A stretch of DNA of 64,000 nt. Source: Betaproteobacteria bacterium. Lineage in GTDB: Bacteria > Pseudomonadota > Gammaproteobacteria > Burkholderiales > Rhodocyclaceae. The stretch is from contig JADIYD010000001.1 of assembly GCA_016705475.1 (NCBI GenBank), positions 186,001 through 250,000 of the forward strand, read 5' to 3'. Below are positions 40,699-49,582 of the stretch, one piece after another. Position 1 is the stretch's first letter, and every line of letters begins with the position of its first letter. Both the position numbers and the translations under genes were made by a program. Below the pieces are notes generated by a model. It saw only the letters and a list, made by a program, of their open reading frames with translations, did no database searches and had not been told where the DNA came from.

Positions 40699-41772
40699 GT
40701 GGGACTTCTAGATAAGCGCGAAGAGCGGGCAGCTCAATTCATTAGCATGCGCACCTTGCTTGATGGTTTGGCCGAAACAGAAAAATGCGGATTGGCTGAT
40801 GCCGCTGGAGAGATGCTGTTTCACCTTGGAGGCGGAGGCGCTGGTGCTCCTAAATTTATTCGACAGGATCAGCAAAGCTTGCTTAATAGCGGAGCCGATT
40901 CAAGAATCATGGACAGGCTGCTTCGCCATGTCGCGAGTACTGGGGTTTATGAGCCGGGATGGGATGAGGAAATCCACGAGTCAGAGTTTGATTCTTACGG
41001 CTGGCTTCGCAGTGAAATGTCATTTTTCTTCTTGGTTGATATGGGGGAAGCCAATGACCCACCATTTCTGGTTCCCTCATGGAAGCCCCCACTAAAACGC
41101 CCAGATTGGCTAAAACCGTATGAAAACAGAAATCGACTTTCGATAAGTGAAACAGTTTGCTTGCTTGTGCGCACTGATCCTGAGGTTAGTGCCCCCTACG
41201 GAATTAATGACAACGAGGGCTATGCAGAAATGCGCCGATGGAAAGCTGCGCTTTTTGATGCCATGAATAGCAAAAAATGGGAGTTTGACGAGACGACATG
41301 GGGCACGAACCGGGATGAAGAGCAAACCATCGAGCACTCAGGGATAAAGGCGTGGGCAAGAGCTACGAATGCTCCTTGGCCGTTTTTGGGTGATTCACCC
41401 GCACCAACTCCCGAGTCTTCTCAGGGGCGCGCAATTGCTAACGAACTGATGGCTGCAAAAAATCGGATTGCCGAACTGGAACAAAGACTGGCCAATGAGA
41501 TGGTAGCGATAAACCAGACCAGTGAACCTGCGGCAGTATGCAGCGTAAATTTGCCGCACATGAGCAAGGCATTGAACGCTGTGTTCAAGGTTATGGAAGA
41601 AAACTGGCGCAGCTATGACGCCAAAAGATTGCCAAAACAGGTGAATGTCGCACGCGAAATTGACGCGGCCCTAGGTTGGGGAAATGGCGGCGTTTCGGAT
41701 AAAGACCCGTCGCGGAATGCAAAGGTTATAGCCATGATTATCAAGCCTGACGGGGTTGGTGACACCGAATAG
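40699..41772 (+). CDS. Island protein of unknown function (~357 aa)
   Basis: The frame is open from 40528, inside the integrase gene, but the likely start is GTG 40699 (AAGGGGAG about 20 bases upstream) or ATG 40747. The protein is hydrophilic, with a tryptophan- and proline-rich middle and a coiled-coil-like stretch (LMAAKNRIAELEQRLANE) before a C-terminal domain (last ~70 residues, DAALGWGNGGVSDKDPSRNA). I know this C-terminal pattern only from uncharacterised proteins of mobile elements next to integrases. Base composition is more AT-rich than the flanking backbone. No function proposed. Confidence 0.6.
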   Translation: MGLLDKREERAAQFISMRTLLDGLAETEKCGLADAAGEMLFHLGGGGAGAPKFIRQDQQSLLNSGADSRIMDRLLRHVASTGVYEPGWDEEIHESEFDSYGWLRSEMSFFFLVDMGEANDPPFLVPSWKPPLKRPDWLKPYENRNRLSISETVCLLVRTDPEVSAPYGINDNEGYAEMRRWKAALFDAMNSKKWEFDETTWGTNRDEEQTIEHSGIKAWARATNAPWPFLGDSPAPTPESSQGRAIANELMAAKNRIAELEQRLANEMVAINQTSEPAAVCSVNLPHMSKALNAVFKVMEENWRSYDAKRLPKQVNVAREIDAALGWGNGGVSDKDPSRNAKVIAMIIKPDGVGDTE

Positions 41773-41887
41773 AGCCCCTTTGGGTGCACCATGACACTGT
41801 TCCGTGCCCTGCGGTGTGAGGAATAAAAAGAAGGCCATGCAGTACGGCGCAAATCTGCGCAGTTGCTATCCATAAGGATAAATTGCA

Positions 41888-42133
41888 ATGGCTTTCGACC
41901 AATTCAGGGGCCGCGCCCTTTCTCCGGAAACAATCGCGGACGACACCGATACAAGCGTTTCGACCGTCCATCGCTGGATCAGTGACGGCAAAATCATTGC
42001 CGTGAAACTTGGCTACCGGATGACCCGCATTGACGGCGATTCCCTGGCCGACTTCCTGACCAGCCGCTTGTCTGCACCCCGCCCGGCGCGTGGCAAAGCC
42101 CTGAAGCAATCCGCGATCAACAAAGCGGTGTAA
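41888..42133 (+). CDS. AlpA/excisionase-like HTH protein (81 aa)
   Basis: Residues ~10-60 match a MerR-type winged helix of the AlpA/excisionase class: SPETIADDTDTSVSTVHRWI, then GKIIAVKLGYRMTRIDGDSL. Proteins of this kind either bend att DNA for excision or activate integrase transcription in P4-like elements. The C terminus is basic and probably contacts DNA. The start at 41888 is preceded by AGGATAA. It heads a run of closely spaced genes (42143, 42489, 45238, 45909). Confidence 0.75.
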   Translation: MAFDQFRGRALSPETIADDTDTSVSTVHRWISDGKIIAVKLGYRMTRIDGDSLADFLTSRLSAPRPARGKALKQSAINKAV

Positions 42134-42142
42134 GGGGCAACC

Positions 42143-42499
42143 ATGAGCGACAAGAAAAAGCCGCACACGGCAGGCACCGGTACGGCTCCGAAAACCACAT
42201 TCGATAGCAGCCATCTTACCCCGCCAATAGTGACCGGCCTGCGTGCCGAAGTGCTGGGCCTGATCCGTCAATTTCAGCTAGTGCTGTCGTTCGTGCTGGC
42301 GGCCGACCACGCCATTCCAGAAGCAGCGGCGCGAGTGCATGAGCTGCGGGCGATGGGCTTCAACATCCGGACGACTATCCTGCCGGAAGTCGAGTTTTGC
42401 GGTGTGATCCGGCGCAACGCTGCCCAGTATTCCTTGGGGTCGCCGGAATTGCAGCGTCCTGGCTTCTTCGAGGTGAAAGGGAGCTGCGATGCAGATTAA
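42143..42499 (+). CDS. Winged-helix-like phage/island protein (118 aa)
   Basis: A disordered N terminus rich in Lys, Thr and Gly is followed by a helical part (IPEAAARVHELRAMGFNIRT) and a strand segment around CGVIRRNAAQYSLGSPE. This arrangement is that of small winged-helix-like proteins found upstream of primase genes in many prophages and integrative elements. It starts 9 bases after the AlpA-like gene and overlaps the primase-helicase start by 11 bases. Inference: a replication accessory or regulatory protein. Confidence 0.6.
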   Translation: MSDKKKPHTAGTGTAPKTTFDSSHLTPPIVTGLRAEVLGLIRQFQLVLSFVLAADHAIPEAAARVHELRAMGFNIRTTILPEVEFCGVIRRNAAQYSLGSPELQRPGFFEVKGSCDAD

Positions 42500-45248
42500 C
42501 CCTATCGGGCAATTCCGCGATGCGATCCAAGCGGCGGGCCTGATTCCACCGGATGACATTGAACCCGATGGCAAGCTGCGCCGCTTTTCCAGCAATGGCA
42601 AGAAAACCGACGATGCAGGGTGGTATCTGTTGCACGATGACGGTATTCCAGCCGGGAGTTTTGGCGATTGGCGCACCGGCATCATGCAGACCTGGCGGGC
42701 TGATATTGGGCGCACTCTGACACAGGCAGAAGAAGCGGCGCACCGGGCCAAGGTAGAAGCCATGCGGCGCGAACGTGAAGCCGAGGAAACACGGCGCAAG
42801 TCGGAAGCCAAGACCAAGGCGGCGGCGATCTGGCAGAACGCAGAAGCCGCCCCCGGCGAACATCCGTATCTAACCCGCAAAGGCATCAAGGCCAGCGGCG
42901 CGAAGCTGCACAACGATGCGCTACTGATCCCCATGCGAGACGGTGGCGATATTTACTCGCTGCAATTCATCGGGCCAGATGGTGAAAAACGCTTTCTGAC
43001 CGGCGGACGGGTAAAGGGCTGTTACTTCAGCATTGGCAACCCCAACGGCGCGGCGGCGCTGTGCATTGCCGAGGGCTTTGCAACCGGTGCAACGATTCAC
43101 GAAACGACCGGCTACCCCGTAGCAGTGGCATTCAATGCCGGGAATGTGGGCATGGTTGCCAAGACCATGCGCGACAAGTTTCCTAATCTGCCTTTGATCC
43201 TGTGCGCTGATGACGACACCCAGACCGAAGGCAACCCCGGACTAACCGCAGCAACCGAAGCGGCGCGATCCGTGGGCGGCTTGTTGGCACTGCCTGACTT
43301 TGGCATTGATCGGCCAGCGGGGGCGACTGACTTCAACGACATGGCGGCACTGTGTGGACGGGAAGCGGTACGGCAGGCAATCGCCGGACTGATTGAAGCT
43401 AATGACGCGGCATTGAAAGAAACAGAGGTATCAGAGGTATCAGGGGTGCAGGCCAGTAACGACGGGCTTTCTGCTGATACCCCGAAAGAAGGCGGCGAGG
43501 TATCAGAGGTATCAAGCCAAGCAGAAGCCCCCATTCCTACTGAGATCGAGCGCCCGGCCTATCGTGTCTTTGATGACTGGCTAGAACACGGCGGCGCAAA
43601 GTATCGGGCCGGGGTTTGGTATTTCGGCACGGACAAGGATGGCAACCCGGTTCAATTCTGGGTTTGCTCTCCGGTGCGTGTTGAGGCCGTGACCTTTGAC
43701 GGCAGCGACAACAATTTCGGGCGGCTGTTGCGCTTCAAAAATACCTTGGGGCGCTGGCGAGAATGGGCCATGCCGATGGATTTGCTCAGAGGTGCAGGCG
43801 ATGACATGCGCGGCGAACTGTTGAGCATGGGCGTGGAAATCGACCCGTCAGCCAAGGCGCGGAACCTGTTGGCCTCCTACCTGCAAGCAAAGCCACCAAA
43901 GCGCCGGATGCGCTGCGCCCTGCAAGTCGGATGGTGCGACGGTTCGTTTGTGCTACCTGATGCGGTGATCGGGCCGAAGGCTTCAGGCGTGATCTTCCAG
44001 AGCGGCGAACGTGGGCACGACGAACACACGACGGGCGGAAGCCTGCAGGCCTGGCAGTCGGATATTTCGGCGCGGGCGGTGGGCAATCCGCTTCTGCTGC
44101 TCGCGCTGTCTGCATCCTTTGCCGGGCCGATGCTGGCGCGGTGCAATGCAGAAGGCGGTGGCGTGCATTTCGTGGGCGATTCATCCACCGGCAAGACCAC
44201 CTTGCTAGAGGCGGGCTGCTCAGTCTGGGGCGGGCCGAACTACCGGCGCAGCTGGCGGGCCACGGCCAACGGCATGGAAGGTGCGGCGGCGTTGTTCAAT
44301 GATTGCCTGCTGGCCCTGGATGAAATCAGCGAATGCGATCCGCGAGAGGTGGGCGCTATCGTCTATTCCTTGGGCAACGGACGCGGTAAGCAACGGGCCG
44401 GGCGTAGCGGCAATGCACGGGGTGTCACTCGCTGGCGCTGTTTCATCCTGTCGAGCGGGGAGCGCAGCATAGCCACCACGATGATGGAAGGCGGGCACCG
44501 GGCAAAGGCTGGACAAGCGGTGCGATTGCTGGATATAGCGGCGGCGCGGACGTTTGGCGCATGGGACAACCTGCACGACTTGCCGAGCGGCACAGCCTTT
44601 TCGGATGCGATCAAGCGGGCATCGGTCACGCACCACGGACACGCCGGGCGGGCCTTCCTTGAAAAGCTAACCCGCGATAACCGCGACTTCTGTGCCTTGC
44701 TCGAAAGAATCAAGGATTTGCCGGTTCTGTCTACCGATGGTGGCGAAGGGCAGGATAGACGGGTAGCGGGGCGGTTTGCCTTGTTGGCACTGGCTGGCGA
44801 AGTGGCGACCGAGTACGGCATTACCGGCTGGCCTGAAGGCGAAGCAATCAAGGCAGCGGCGGAAGGCTTCAGGGTTTGGCGGGCCATGCGCGGCAAGGGC
44901 AACGACGAACGGCGGCAAATTCTCGAGAAGGTTTCAGGCTTCATTGAGCGGCACGGCAGCGGGCGATTCTCCGATGCAGATGCGACCAATGAGGCACCAC
45001 TACGCGACCGGGCCGGATGGTGGAAGGAGAGCAACGATTGCCGGGAGTACCTATTCACGGCAGAGGGGATGCGCGAGGCACTGAAGGGCTTTGACTTCAA
45101 TCGGGCGCTGGATGTGCTACAGGAAGCCGGTGCGCTGCCTGCGCCTGGCGCTGATGGCAAGCGGGCGAAGTTCTACCGGATAGCGGGGCAAGGGATAAAG
45201 CTGTACCCGGTACAGGCCGACAAATTAGGGGGCGATCATGGCGCTTGA
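42489..45248 (+). CDS. Toprim primase / DUF927 helicase fusion (919 aa)
   Basis: Probable replication protein of the element. The N-terminal ~310 residues hold a Toprim primase module (metal-binding CIAEGFATGATI and LILCADDDTQ). After a linker (~310-370) rich in EVSEVS repeats comes a DUF927 ATPase with Walker A GDSSTGKTTLL and Walker B LLALDEISE at ~560-620. The C-terminal part is helical. Such primase-helicase fusions start replication of P4-like and other integrative elements. The linker coincides with a cluster of five 9-bp repeats in the DNA (43425-43514), a possible origin. It overlaps the genes on both sides. Confidence 0.88.
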   Translation: MQINPIGQFRDAIQAAGLIPPDDIEPDGKLRRFSSNGKKTDDAGWYLLHDDGIPAGSFGDWRTGIMQTWRADIGRTLTQAEEAAHRAKVEAMRREREAEETRRKSEAKTKAAAIWQNAEAAPGEHPYLTRKGIKASGAKLHNDALLIPMRDGGDIYSLQFIGPDGEKRFLTGGRVKGCYFSIGNPNGAAALCIAEGFATGATIHETTGYPVAVAFNAGNVGMVAKTMRDKFPNLPLILCADDDTQTEGNPGLTAATEAARSVGGLLALPDFGIDRPAGATDFNDMAALCGREAVRQAIAGLIEANDAALKETEVSEVSGVQASNDGLSADTPKEGGEVSEVSSQAEAPIPTEIERPAYRVFDDWLEHGGAKYRAGVWYFGTDKDGNPVQFWVCSPVRVEAVTFDGSDNNFGRLLRFKNTLGRWREWAMPMDLLRGAGDDMRGELLSMGVEIDPSAKARNLLASYLQAKPPKRRMRCALQVGWCDGSFVLPDAVIGPKASGVIFQSGERGHDEHTTGGSLQAWQSDISARAVGNPLLLLALSASFAGPMLARCNAEGGGVHFVGDSSTGKTTLLEAGCSVWGGPNYRRSWRATANGMEGAAALFNDCLLALDEISECDPREVGAIVYSLGNGRGKQRAGRSGNARGVTRWRCFILSSGERSIATTMMEGGHRAKAGQAVRLLDIAAARTFGAWDNLHDLPSGTAFSDAIKRASVTHHGHAGRAFLEKLTRDNRDFCALLERIKDLPVLSTDGGEGQDRRVAGRFALLALAGEVATEYGITGWPEGEAIKAAAEGFRVWRAMRGKGNDERRQILEKVSGFIERHGSGRFSDADATNEAPLRDRAGWWKESNDCREYLFTAEGMREALKGFDFNRALDVLQEAGALPAPGADGKRAKFYRIAGQGIKLYPVQADKLGGDHGA
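43425..43514. repeat. Iteron-like cluster 1 (five 9-bp repeats)
   Basis: GAGGTATCA occurs twice in tandem, then once inverted (TGATACCCC), then twice in tandem again, within exactly 90 bp. It lies inside the primase-helicase gene where the protein linker reads EVSEVS. Confidence 0.72.
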
Positions 45249-45912
45249 TGATCTGCTGTCGAAATTGGAAGGCCGGGCGTCTGATACCCCTGATACCCCA
45301 TGCAACCCGTCAGAGGTATCAGCGAAACCCTTGCAGGATAAGGCTTGCACCCTTGATACCCCTGATACCTCTCGAAGTGTCAGTGCGGAAGATTGGGCGC
45401 TGTTCAATGCTTGGCTGTTTCACTTTGCCGACCGGAACGATTTGCCGTTGACGTTTGCGCCTGCTGTAGATCATGCGGCGGCGCTGGCCTATTACCCCGA
45501 GGCAGTAGCAGCGGAACCGATACCCGAGCGACCACAACGCAAGGCGACCAAGGCCGAAGCCGACGAAATCACGGCGCTGGTTATGGCGATCTACGGCAAC
45601 GACACGGACGACGACCGGGCCGAAGCATTGGCGGCGGCGCTGGCTGATCCTGATGGCGCTTTGCGCTGCTACCGGGCGATAGCCGAAGAGCGCGGCATTG
45701 CCCTTGTGAAAACCGATGCTGACCGGCGCACCTGTGCGCAATGCCGGAGCTTACGGGGGCGGGTCTGTGCGATTGCCAAGCCCGGCGGACTGGTATCGGC
45801 CAATCCGGGCTATCGGCCAGTGCCTGACACCCTGCAACGCTGCGCGGGCTATCTGCCGAACACCACCGACCACGACCAACGACCGGGCAGCGAACGCTGG
45901 CCGGGACTGTGA
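45238..45912 (+). CDS. Island protein with Cys cluster (224 aa)
   Basis: The N-terminal ~55 residues contain the second repeat cluster (SDTPDTP and LDTPDTS in protein). The middle is acidic and helical, and the C-terminal 70 residues have a zinc-finger-like set of cysteines: RTCAQCRSLRGRVCAI and a later RCAGY. I do not know a function; C-terminal CxxC...C proteins like this follow the primase gene in related elements. The start overlaps the primase-helicase end by 11 bases, and the stop overlaps the next gene by 4. Confidence 0.6.
   Translation: MALDDLLSKLEGRASDTPDTPCNPSEVSAKPLQDKACTLDTPDTSRSVSAEDWALFNAWLFHFADRNDLPLTFAPAVDHAAALAYYPEAVAAEPIPERPQRKATKAEADEITALVMAIYGNDTDDDRAEALAAALADPDGALRCYRAIAEERGIALVKTDADRRTCAQCRSLRGRVCAIAKPGGLVSANPGYRPVPDTLQRCAGYLPNTTDHDQRPGSERWPGL
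45282..45371. repeat. Iteron-like cluster 2 (five 9-bp repeats)
   Basis: TGATACCCC twice in tandem, one inverted GAGGTATCA, then TGATACCCC and TGATACCTC in tandem, again within 90 bp. Same unit as cluster 1 but with the predominant orientation reversed. Confidence 0.72.
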
Positions 45913-46739
45913 AGGGCATGACCATGCGAACCATTGAAGCGGCAACGTTGAACGCGGCGACCCTGATAACCTGCGACGAAGTGGCACCCGTGGCAACCGC
46001 GGGCAACTATGAGCCGGTGCGGTTCAACGCCATGAAACACGGCATTCTTTCCCGGCTGGCGGTACTGGCGCATGAAGACCATGCCGAGTTTGCCGACCTG
46101 CTGGCGGCGCTGCTGGATGAGCATCGACCGGGTGGCATGACTGAGCGGCACCTGATCGAAGAACTTGCCACGATCATTTGGCGCAAGCGGCGGGTATTGC
46201 TGGCTGAGGGGGCGAAGATCAACGAAGGATTGAAAGGCGCGGTGAATAGCGCGGCATCGGTAATCAAGTCGGCGGCACCTTTCCAGCGTGGCATGGGCGG
46301 CGAGAATGCCGACCTGCGGGAATTTATGGACGGGACACCCGAAGAGCTGGCCAAAAGCCAGCAGGATGCGGCGCTTGATCTGGCAGCAACCCAAAAGGCA
46401 GCGGCGATCCTTCGCAAGGGCGGGCCGAATGCCTACACCAAAGCCAGGCGAACGCTGATTCAGGAATCGCGTGACTTCTGGGATGAGCACGTCGAGGAGG
46501 AGTCCTACCCGGCAACCGCCGAAGGATTGGCCGAATTCATCCGCGAATCACTGGAGCCGATCTGCTATCGCATGGCGAGGGAAGCCCAATTCACCCCGGC
46601 AATCAAGGCGCAAACCTTGGGGGAAGGACTACGGGCGCACCTACTGGAGAAGCTGAACCGCTACGAAACGCACCTGGACCGCAAGTTTGAACGGACATTG
46701 GCAATGCTTTTGAAGCTAAAACAGTTACGCGGCGCATGA
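45909..46739 (+). CDS. Conserved island/phage protein (276 aa)
   Basis: A 276-residue soluble, mostly helical protein. Residues ~35-50 read RFNAMKHGILSRLAVL, a motif I associate with uncharacterised phage and island proteins that carry a NAxKHG(I/L)xS signature. The rest is charged helix without membrane segments. It overlaps the previous gene by 4 bases. It might be a small terminase-like packaging protein of a satellite, but nothing in the sequence proves this. Confidence 0.55.
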   Translation: MKGMTMRTIEAATLNAATLITCDEVAPVATAGNYEPVRFNAMKHGILSRLAVLAHEDHAEFADLLAALLDEHRPGGMTERHLIEELATIIWRKRRVLLAEGAKINEGLKGAVNSAASVIKSAAPFQRGMGGENADLREFMDGTPEELAKSQQDAALDLAATQKAAAILRKGGPNAYTKARRTLIQESRDFWDEHVEEESYPATAEGLAEFIRESLEPICYRMAREAQFTPAIKAQTLGEGLRAHLLEKLNRYETHLDRKFERTLAMLLKLKQLRGA

Positions 46740-46857
46740 AACGAAACACCGATAAAAATCGGCGTAACGCTTGCAGTGCAATGGTTACGGCAAGAATCAG
46801 CGAGAACCATATCGCAAACTTGCCAAATGATTTCGGCAAATCTTGGAGAGAAAAATA

Positions 46858-47496
46858 ATGGGCGGCTCTGGTAGCGGACGCGGGCAACGCGGAAAGGACA
46901 CGACAAGTGACATGCGACCCCTTGATATTCGCAAGCTGAAACGCGATGGTCTGCTGACACAGGGCCGGGCTTTTGGCTGGCATTGGACGGTCAACGGCAA
47001 AGAGGTGGCCTCCATCCAGATGCGAACGGAAGTTGACCGCGTGATTCTCAACTACCGAAGCCGAAGCAACGGCGGCGAGTGGCAAACGATGGAATACCCG
47101 GTACGGCTGGAATGGACGGATTGCACTCTTGGCGGACAGCGGGCGTGGTTCCTTTGCCCGGCGCAAGGATGTGGGCGGCGTGTTGCGATTCTCTTCGGCG
47201 GTTCGATCTTCGCCTGTCGGCACTGTCACAAGCTGGCCTATGAGTGCCAACGGGAAACGGATGATGATCGAGCGATGCGGCGGGCGGACTCCATCCGGCG
47301 GCGGCTTGAGTGGGGCGCGGGGATAGCGAACCCGGAAGGCGGAAAGCCCAAGGGGATGCACTGGCGCACTTATGAACGCCTGATAGCAGAGTACTACGCT
47401 TTCGCCAACGCGTCATGGGCGGGCATGGCTGAACGGCTTGGGCTAGTGAGTCGACAGCTGGATGACATAAATCGGATGGCGAACATGTACGACTAG
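46858..47496 (+). CDS. Zinc-ribbon protein of mobile elements (212 aa)
   Basis: The protein begins MGGSGSGRG, then has a beta-rich middle and a zinc ribbon with CPAQGCGRR and CRHCHKLAYECQ near residues 100-130, followed by a helical C terminus. The GSGSGR start plus CxxC...CxxC pattern is common in uncharacterised proteins of prophages and integrative elements. Separated from the preceding gene by ~118 bp, so it may have its own promoter. Probably nucleic-acid binding; role unknown. Confidence 0.65.
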   Translation: MGGSGSGRGQRGKDTTSDMRPLDIRKLKRDGLLTQGRAFGWHWTVNGKEVASIQMRTEVDRVILNYRSRSNGGEWQTMEYPVRLEWTDCTLGGQRAWFLCPAQGCGRRVAILFGGSIFACRHCHKLAYECQRETDDDRAMRRADSIRRRLEWGAGIANPEGGKPKGMHWRTYERLIAEYYAFANASWAGMAERLGLVSRQLDDINRMANMYD

Positions 47497-47498
47497 CA

Positions 47499-47508
47499 TC
47501 TGTTTCGC
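47499..47508 (+). repeat. Module-boundary 10-mer, copy 1
   Basis: TCTGTTTCGC followed by AAATTCGGA, directly after the zinc-ribbon gene. Other exact copies lie at 50395-50404 and 55243-55252, all between genes and in the same orientation. Confidence 0.4.
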
Positions 47509-47545
47509 AAATTCGGATGAGGCCAGTCGCCGCAACATTCCATGA

Positions 47546-47782
47546 CTATGCTAGTGCACCTTCGGATAGGATTGAAGCACTATCGGCAAACACCGTTTTC
47601 AGGTTGTAGTTGATGGTTCTCACATCCACGTCGTAGAGCAAGACCATCAACTTCTGGGTGAGCCACACGTTTTCATTGGAGTAGATGGCTTCGACGTTCC
47701 CCTGGCCGCTGGCTGTGACAAAGGTCCGGCATCCCGCTGCCGATGAACGGACGGTACTGTTCTGGATAGGCTCCTTGGTCAT
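47546..47782 (-). pseudogene. RhuM-family gene, N-terminal fragment
   Basis: The first ~65 residues match the RhuM/virulence-protein family: a short leader, then EAIYSNENVWLTQKLMVLLYDVDVRTINYNLKTVF, split here only in description. A full RhuM protein is over 300 residues, and the conserved RxFRxTAxDGK segment expected next is missing; the frame ends at 47546 after unrelated residues. The ATG at 47782 overlaps the upstream gene (ATGA). RhuM genes are often embedded in type I restriction loci, in keeping with the methylase-like remnant at 48461. Confidence 0.6.
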
Positions 47783-48252
47783 TCCACGACATTCCATGTC
47801 GACGCTTGCAGAACAAGGCGTTGTCCCGGCTGCAAAAGTTTCATCGGGTCGGACACCTGTTGTATCCAATCCGGGGCGTAAGTCATGTCATTGTGATTCT
47901 GACAGCCTGGGCACAATATCCAAGAAAACTCCTGCCCCTCATCATTTCCTGCGTAGTAAATCTCGAACATCGCTCGGCAAACACTTACTTCCCATGCCCC
48001 CAAATGACCGCCATCCCATGTGTCGTCATTAGGACGAATCTCAAACCCGAATTCTCCGTGCAAGTCCAATTGTGGCGGCTTAGGCAAATCTTGCAAAAAC
48101 TGACGTATCCGGCCAATCGCGTCTAATTGTGCTGGCGTAGCATCCGGGCGCGCCGCCAGCCAGTCGGCAAGCCCTATGGCTGCGTTAAATAACGCAGCTT
48201 CTTCAGGTTTCAGGTTGTAAGGCGATACTTTGTCCTGGCAAAAATCCTTCAT
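47779..48252 (-). CDS. Hypothetical protein (157 aa)
   Basis: An acidic 157-residue protein. The N-terminal third is helical (KPEEAALFNAAIGLADWLAA), and the C-terminal half is rich in tryptophan and contains CPGCQNHNDMTY, a possible metal or nucleic-acid contact. No family recognised. It is coupled at both ends by ATGA overlaps, upstream to the start-less frame at 48249 and downstream to the RhuM fragment, so the four frames once formed one operon. Confidence 0.5.
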   Translation of the reverse strand: MKDFCQDKVSPYNLKPEEAALFNAAIGLADWLAARPDATPAQLDAIGRIRQFLQDLPKPPQLDLHGEFGFEIRPNDDTWDGGHLGAWEVSVCRAMFEIYYAGNDEGQEFSWILCPGCQNHNDMTYAPDWIQQVSDPMKLLQPGQRLVLQASTWNVVE

Positions 48253-48464
48253 CTCAATACCTCGGCAGGAAGAATGACGGCAACCCCGGCGATAGAGTCG
48301 CTGGGCATGATGGTGTCTTCCTCACGGGCAATAACGGTTGCTGTGTGGTTGATCATGTGCAGGCCATCCTTGCCGTTTTCGTTGATGACAAAATAGCGCT
48401 CACCAAGCAAGGCGACAGAATCAACTTCGCCGTTGGGCAGGATCGTGGATGCCTCGATGGTTAT
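48249..48464 (-). pseudogene. Small frame that has lost its start codon
   Basis: The 71-residue frame reads ITIEASTILPNGEVDSVALL and ends in VAVILPAEVLR, well-formed beta-rich protein sequence. But at the expected start (48462-48464, minus strand) there is ATA instead of ATG, and no other start precedes the first internal ATG. The ATAA at this point overlaps the stop codon of the upstream remnant; ATGA would have been a perfect coupled stop-start. Confidence 0.45.
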
Positions 48465-48574
48465 ACCGTCGCAACCTTAGCCAGCAGCGCAGCAGTTTCA
48501 GACTCAACCTGCTTCAGTTCGGCATCGATGTTACGCAACTTGCGCGGCGGCACGTAACCGGCTTGCCGTGGAAG
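48461..48574 (-). pseudogene. C-terminal remnant, possibly of a type I DNA methylase (HsdM)
   Basis: 37 codons reading GYVPPRKLRNIDAELKQVES and then a helical end. The YVPPR plus coiled C-terminal helix pattern resembles the last part of type I N6-adenine methylases. An in-frame stop just upstream shows the rest is gone. The IS5-family copy begins 73 bp further upstream. Low confidence in the family. Confidence 0.35.
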
Positions 48575-48647
48575 CTATATCTACGATTTTTTGATTACGC
48601 CGTAAGTCTTTCTCAAAGAGAAAAATAATCTGGGATTGATGCTATTA

Positions 48648-49498
48648 GGGTGTGTGGACATTTGTGGGCAAGATGCTGTTCACAAATGAATAATTGTGTT
48701 TACATCCTGTCTTTTGGGCTGAGGGCGGAATGCCGAGATTGTTGTTACGCGATGACCAATGGCGACGAATCGAGCCAATGCTGCACGGCAAGGCAGGCGA
48801 CCGTGGTCGTACCGGTGCAGATAATCGGTTGTTTGTTGAAGCGGTTCTCTGGATGGCGAGAACTGGCGCCCCTTGGCGTGACCTGCCTGTCAGTTTTGGG
48901 CCATGGAATACGGTCTTCAGGCGCTTCTCACGCTGGGCAGACAAAGGTGTCTGGCAGGCGCTCTTTGCCATGCTCTGCGAAGACGCAGATTTTGAGGAAG
49001 TTTTTCTCGATAGCACCATCGTGCGGGCGCACCAACACGCGGCCGGCGCACCCAAAAAAACGGGCAACAAAGTCTTGGCCGTTCTCGTGGGGGCTTGAGC
49101 ACCAAGATTCATGCGGCGGTAGATGGACTGGGCAATCTGGCGCGTTTCCGTCTGACAGGCGGCGAACGACACGACATCACCGAAGCTGCCAATCTCATCG
49201 ATGGCATGGGTAACGTTGGAGCTGTCGTGGCCGACAAAGCCTTTGATGCCACCAGCCTCATCGACTGCATCGAGGCGATGAATGCCACAGTTGTCATTCC
49301 GCCGAAAGCCAATCGGAAGGTGCACAGAAGCTATGACAAGCATGTCTATAAAAGTCGAAATCTCATCGAAAGGTTCTTTGCCCGCCTGAAACAGTTTCGC
49401 CGCATCGCTACGCGCTACGACAAACTCGACGTCCGCTTTGAAGCATTTATTTCCATCGCAGCCGCTCTGATTTGGCTCGCCTGATTGTCCACACACCC
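48648..49498 (+). mobile_element. IS5-family insertion sequence (IS427-like), complete
   Basis: An 851-bp element with perfect 13-bp terminal inverted repeats (GGGTGTGTGGACA) flanked by a TA duplication, carrying one transposase gene in two overlapping frames. It sits in the decayed restriction-modification locus. Confidence 0.88.
48730..49484 (+). CDS. IS5-family transposase, frames joined by -1 shift at an A7 run
   Basis: DDE transposase of about 250 residues. Frame 1 (48730-49098) has the N-terminal DUF4096-like part and the first Asp in FLDSTIVRAHQH. A -1 shift in the seven A at 49054-49060 leads into frame 2 (to 49484) with SRGGLSTKIHAAVDGLGN, the second Asp in ADKAFDA, and the Y-R-E signature around NLIERFFARLKQFRRIATRYD. 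IS427-type elements commonly use programmed -1 shifting on such A-runs. However, the same appearance would result from one missing A, and five genes here show single-base losses, so this cannot be settled from sequence alone. Confidence 0.88.
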
Positions 49499-49582
49499 TA
49501 GTATAACAATTTCTTTTTTTCAAAAAGCCGGAATGAAAAATTCATGCCCTATTTGCTTGCATCTGCCCGTTTCTTAAATTAT

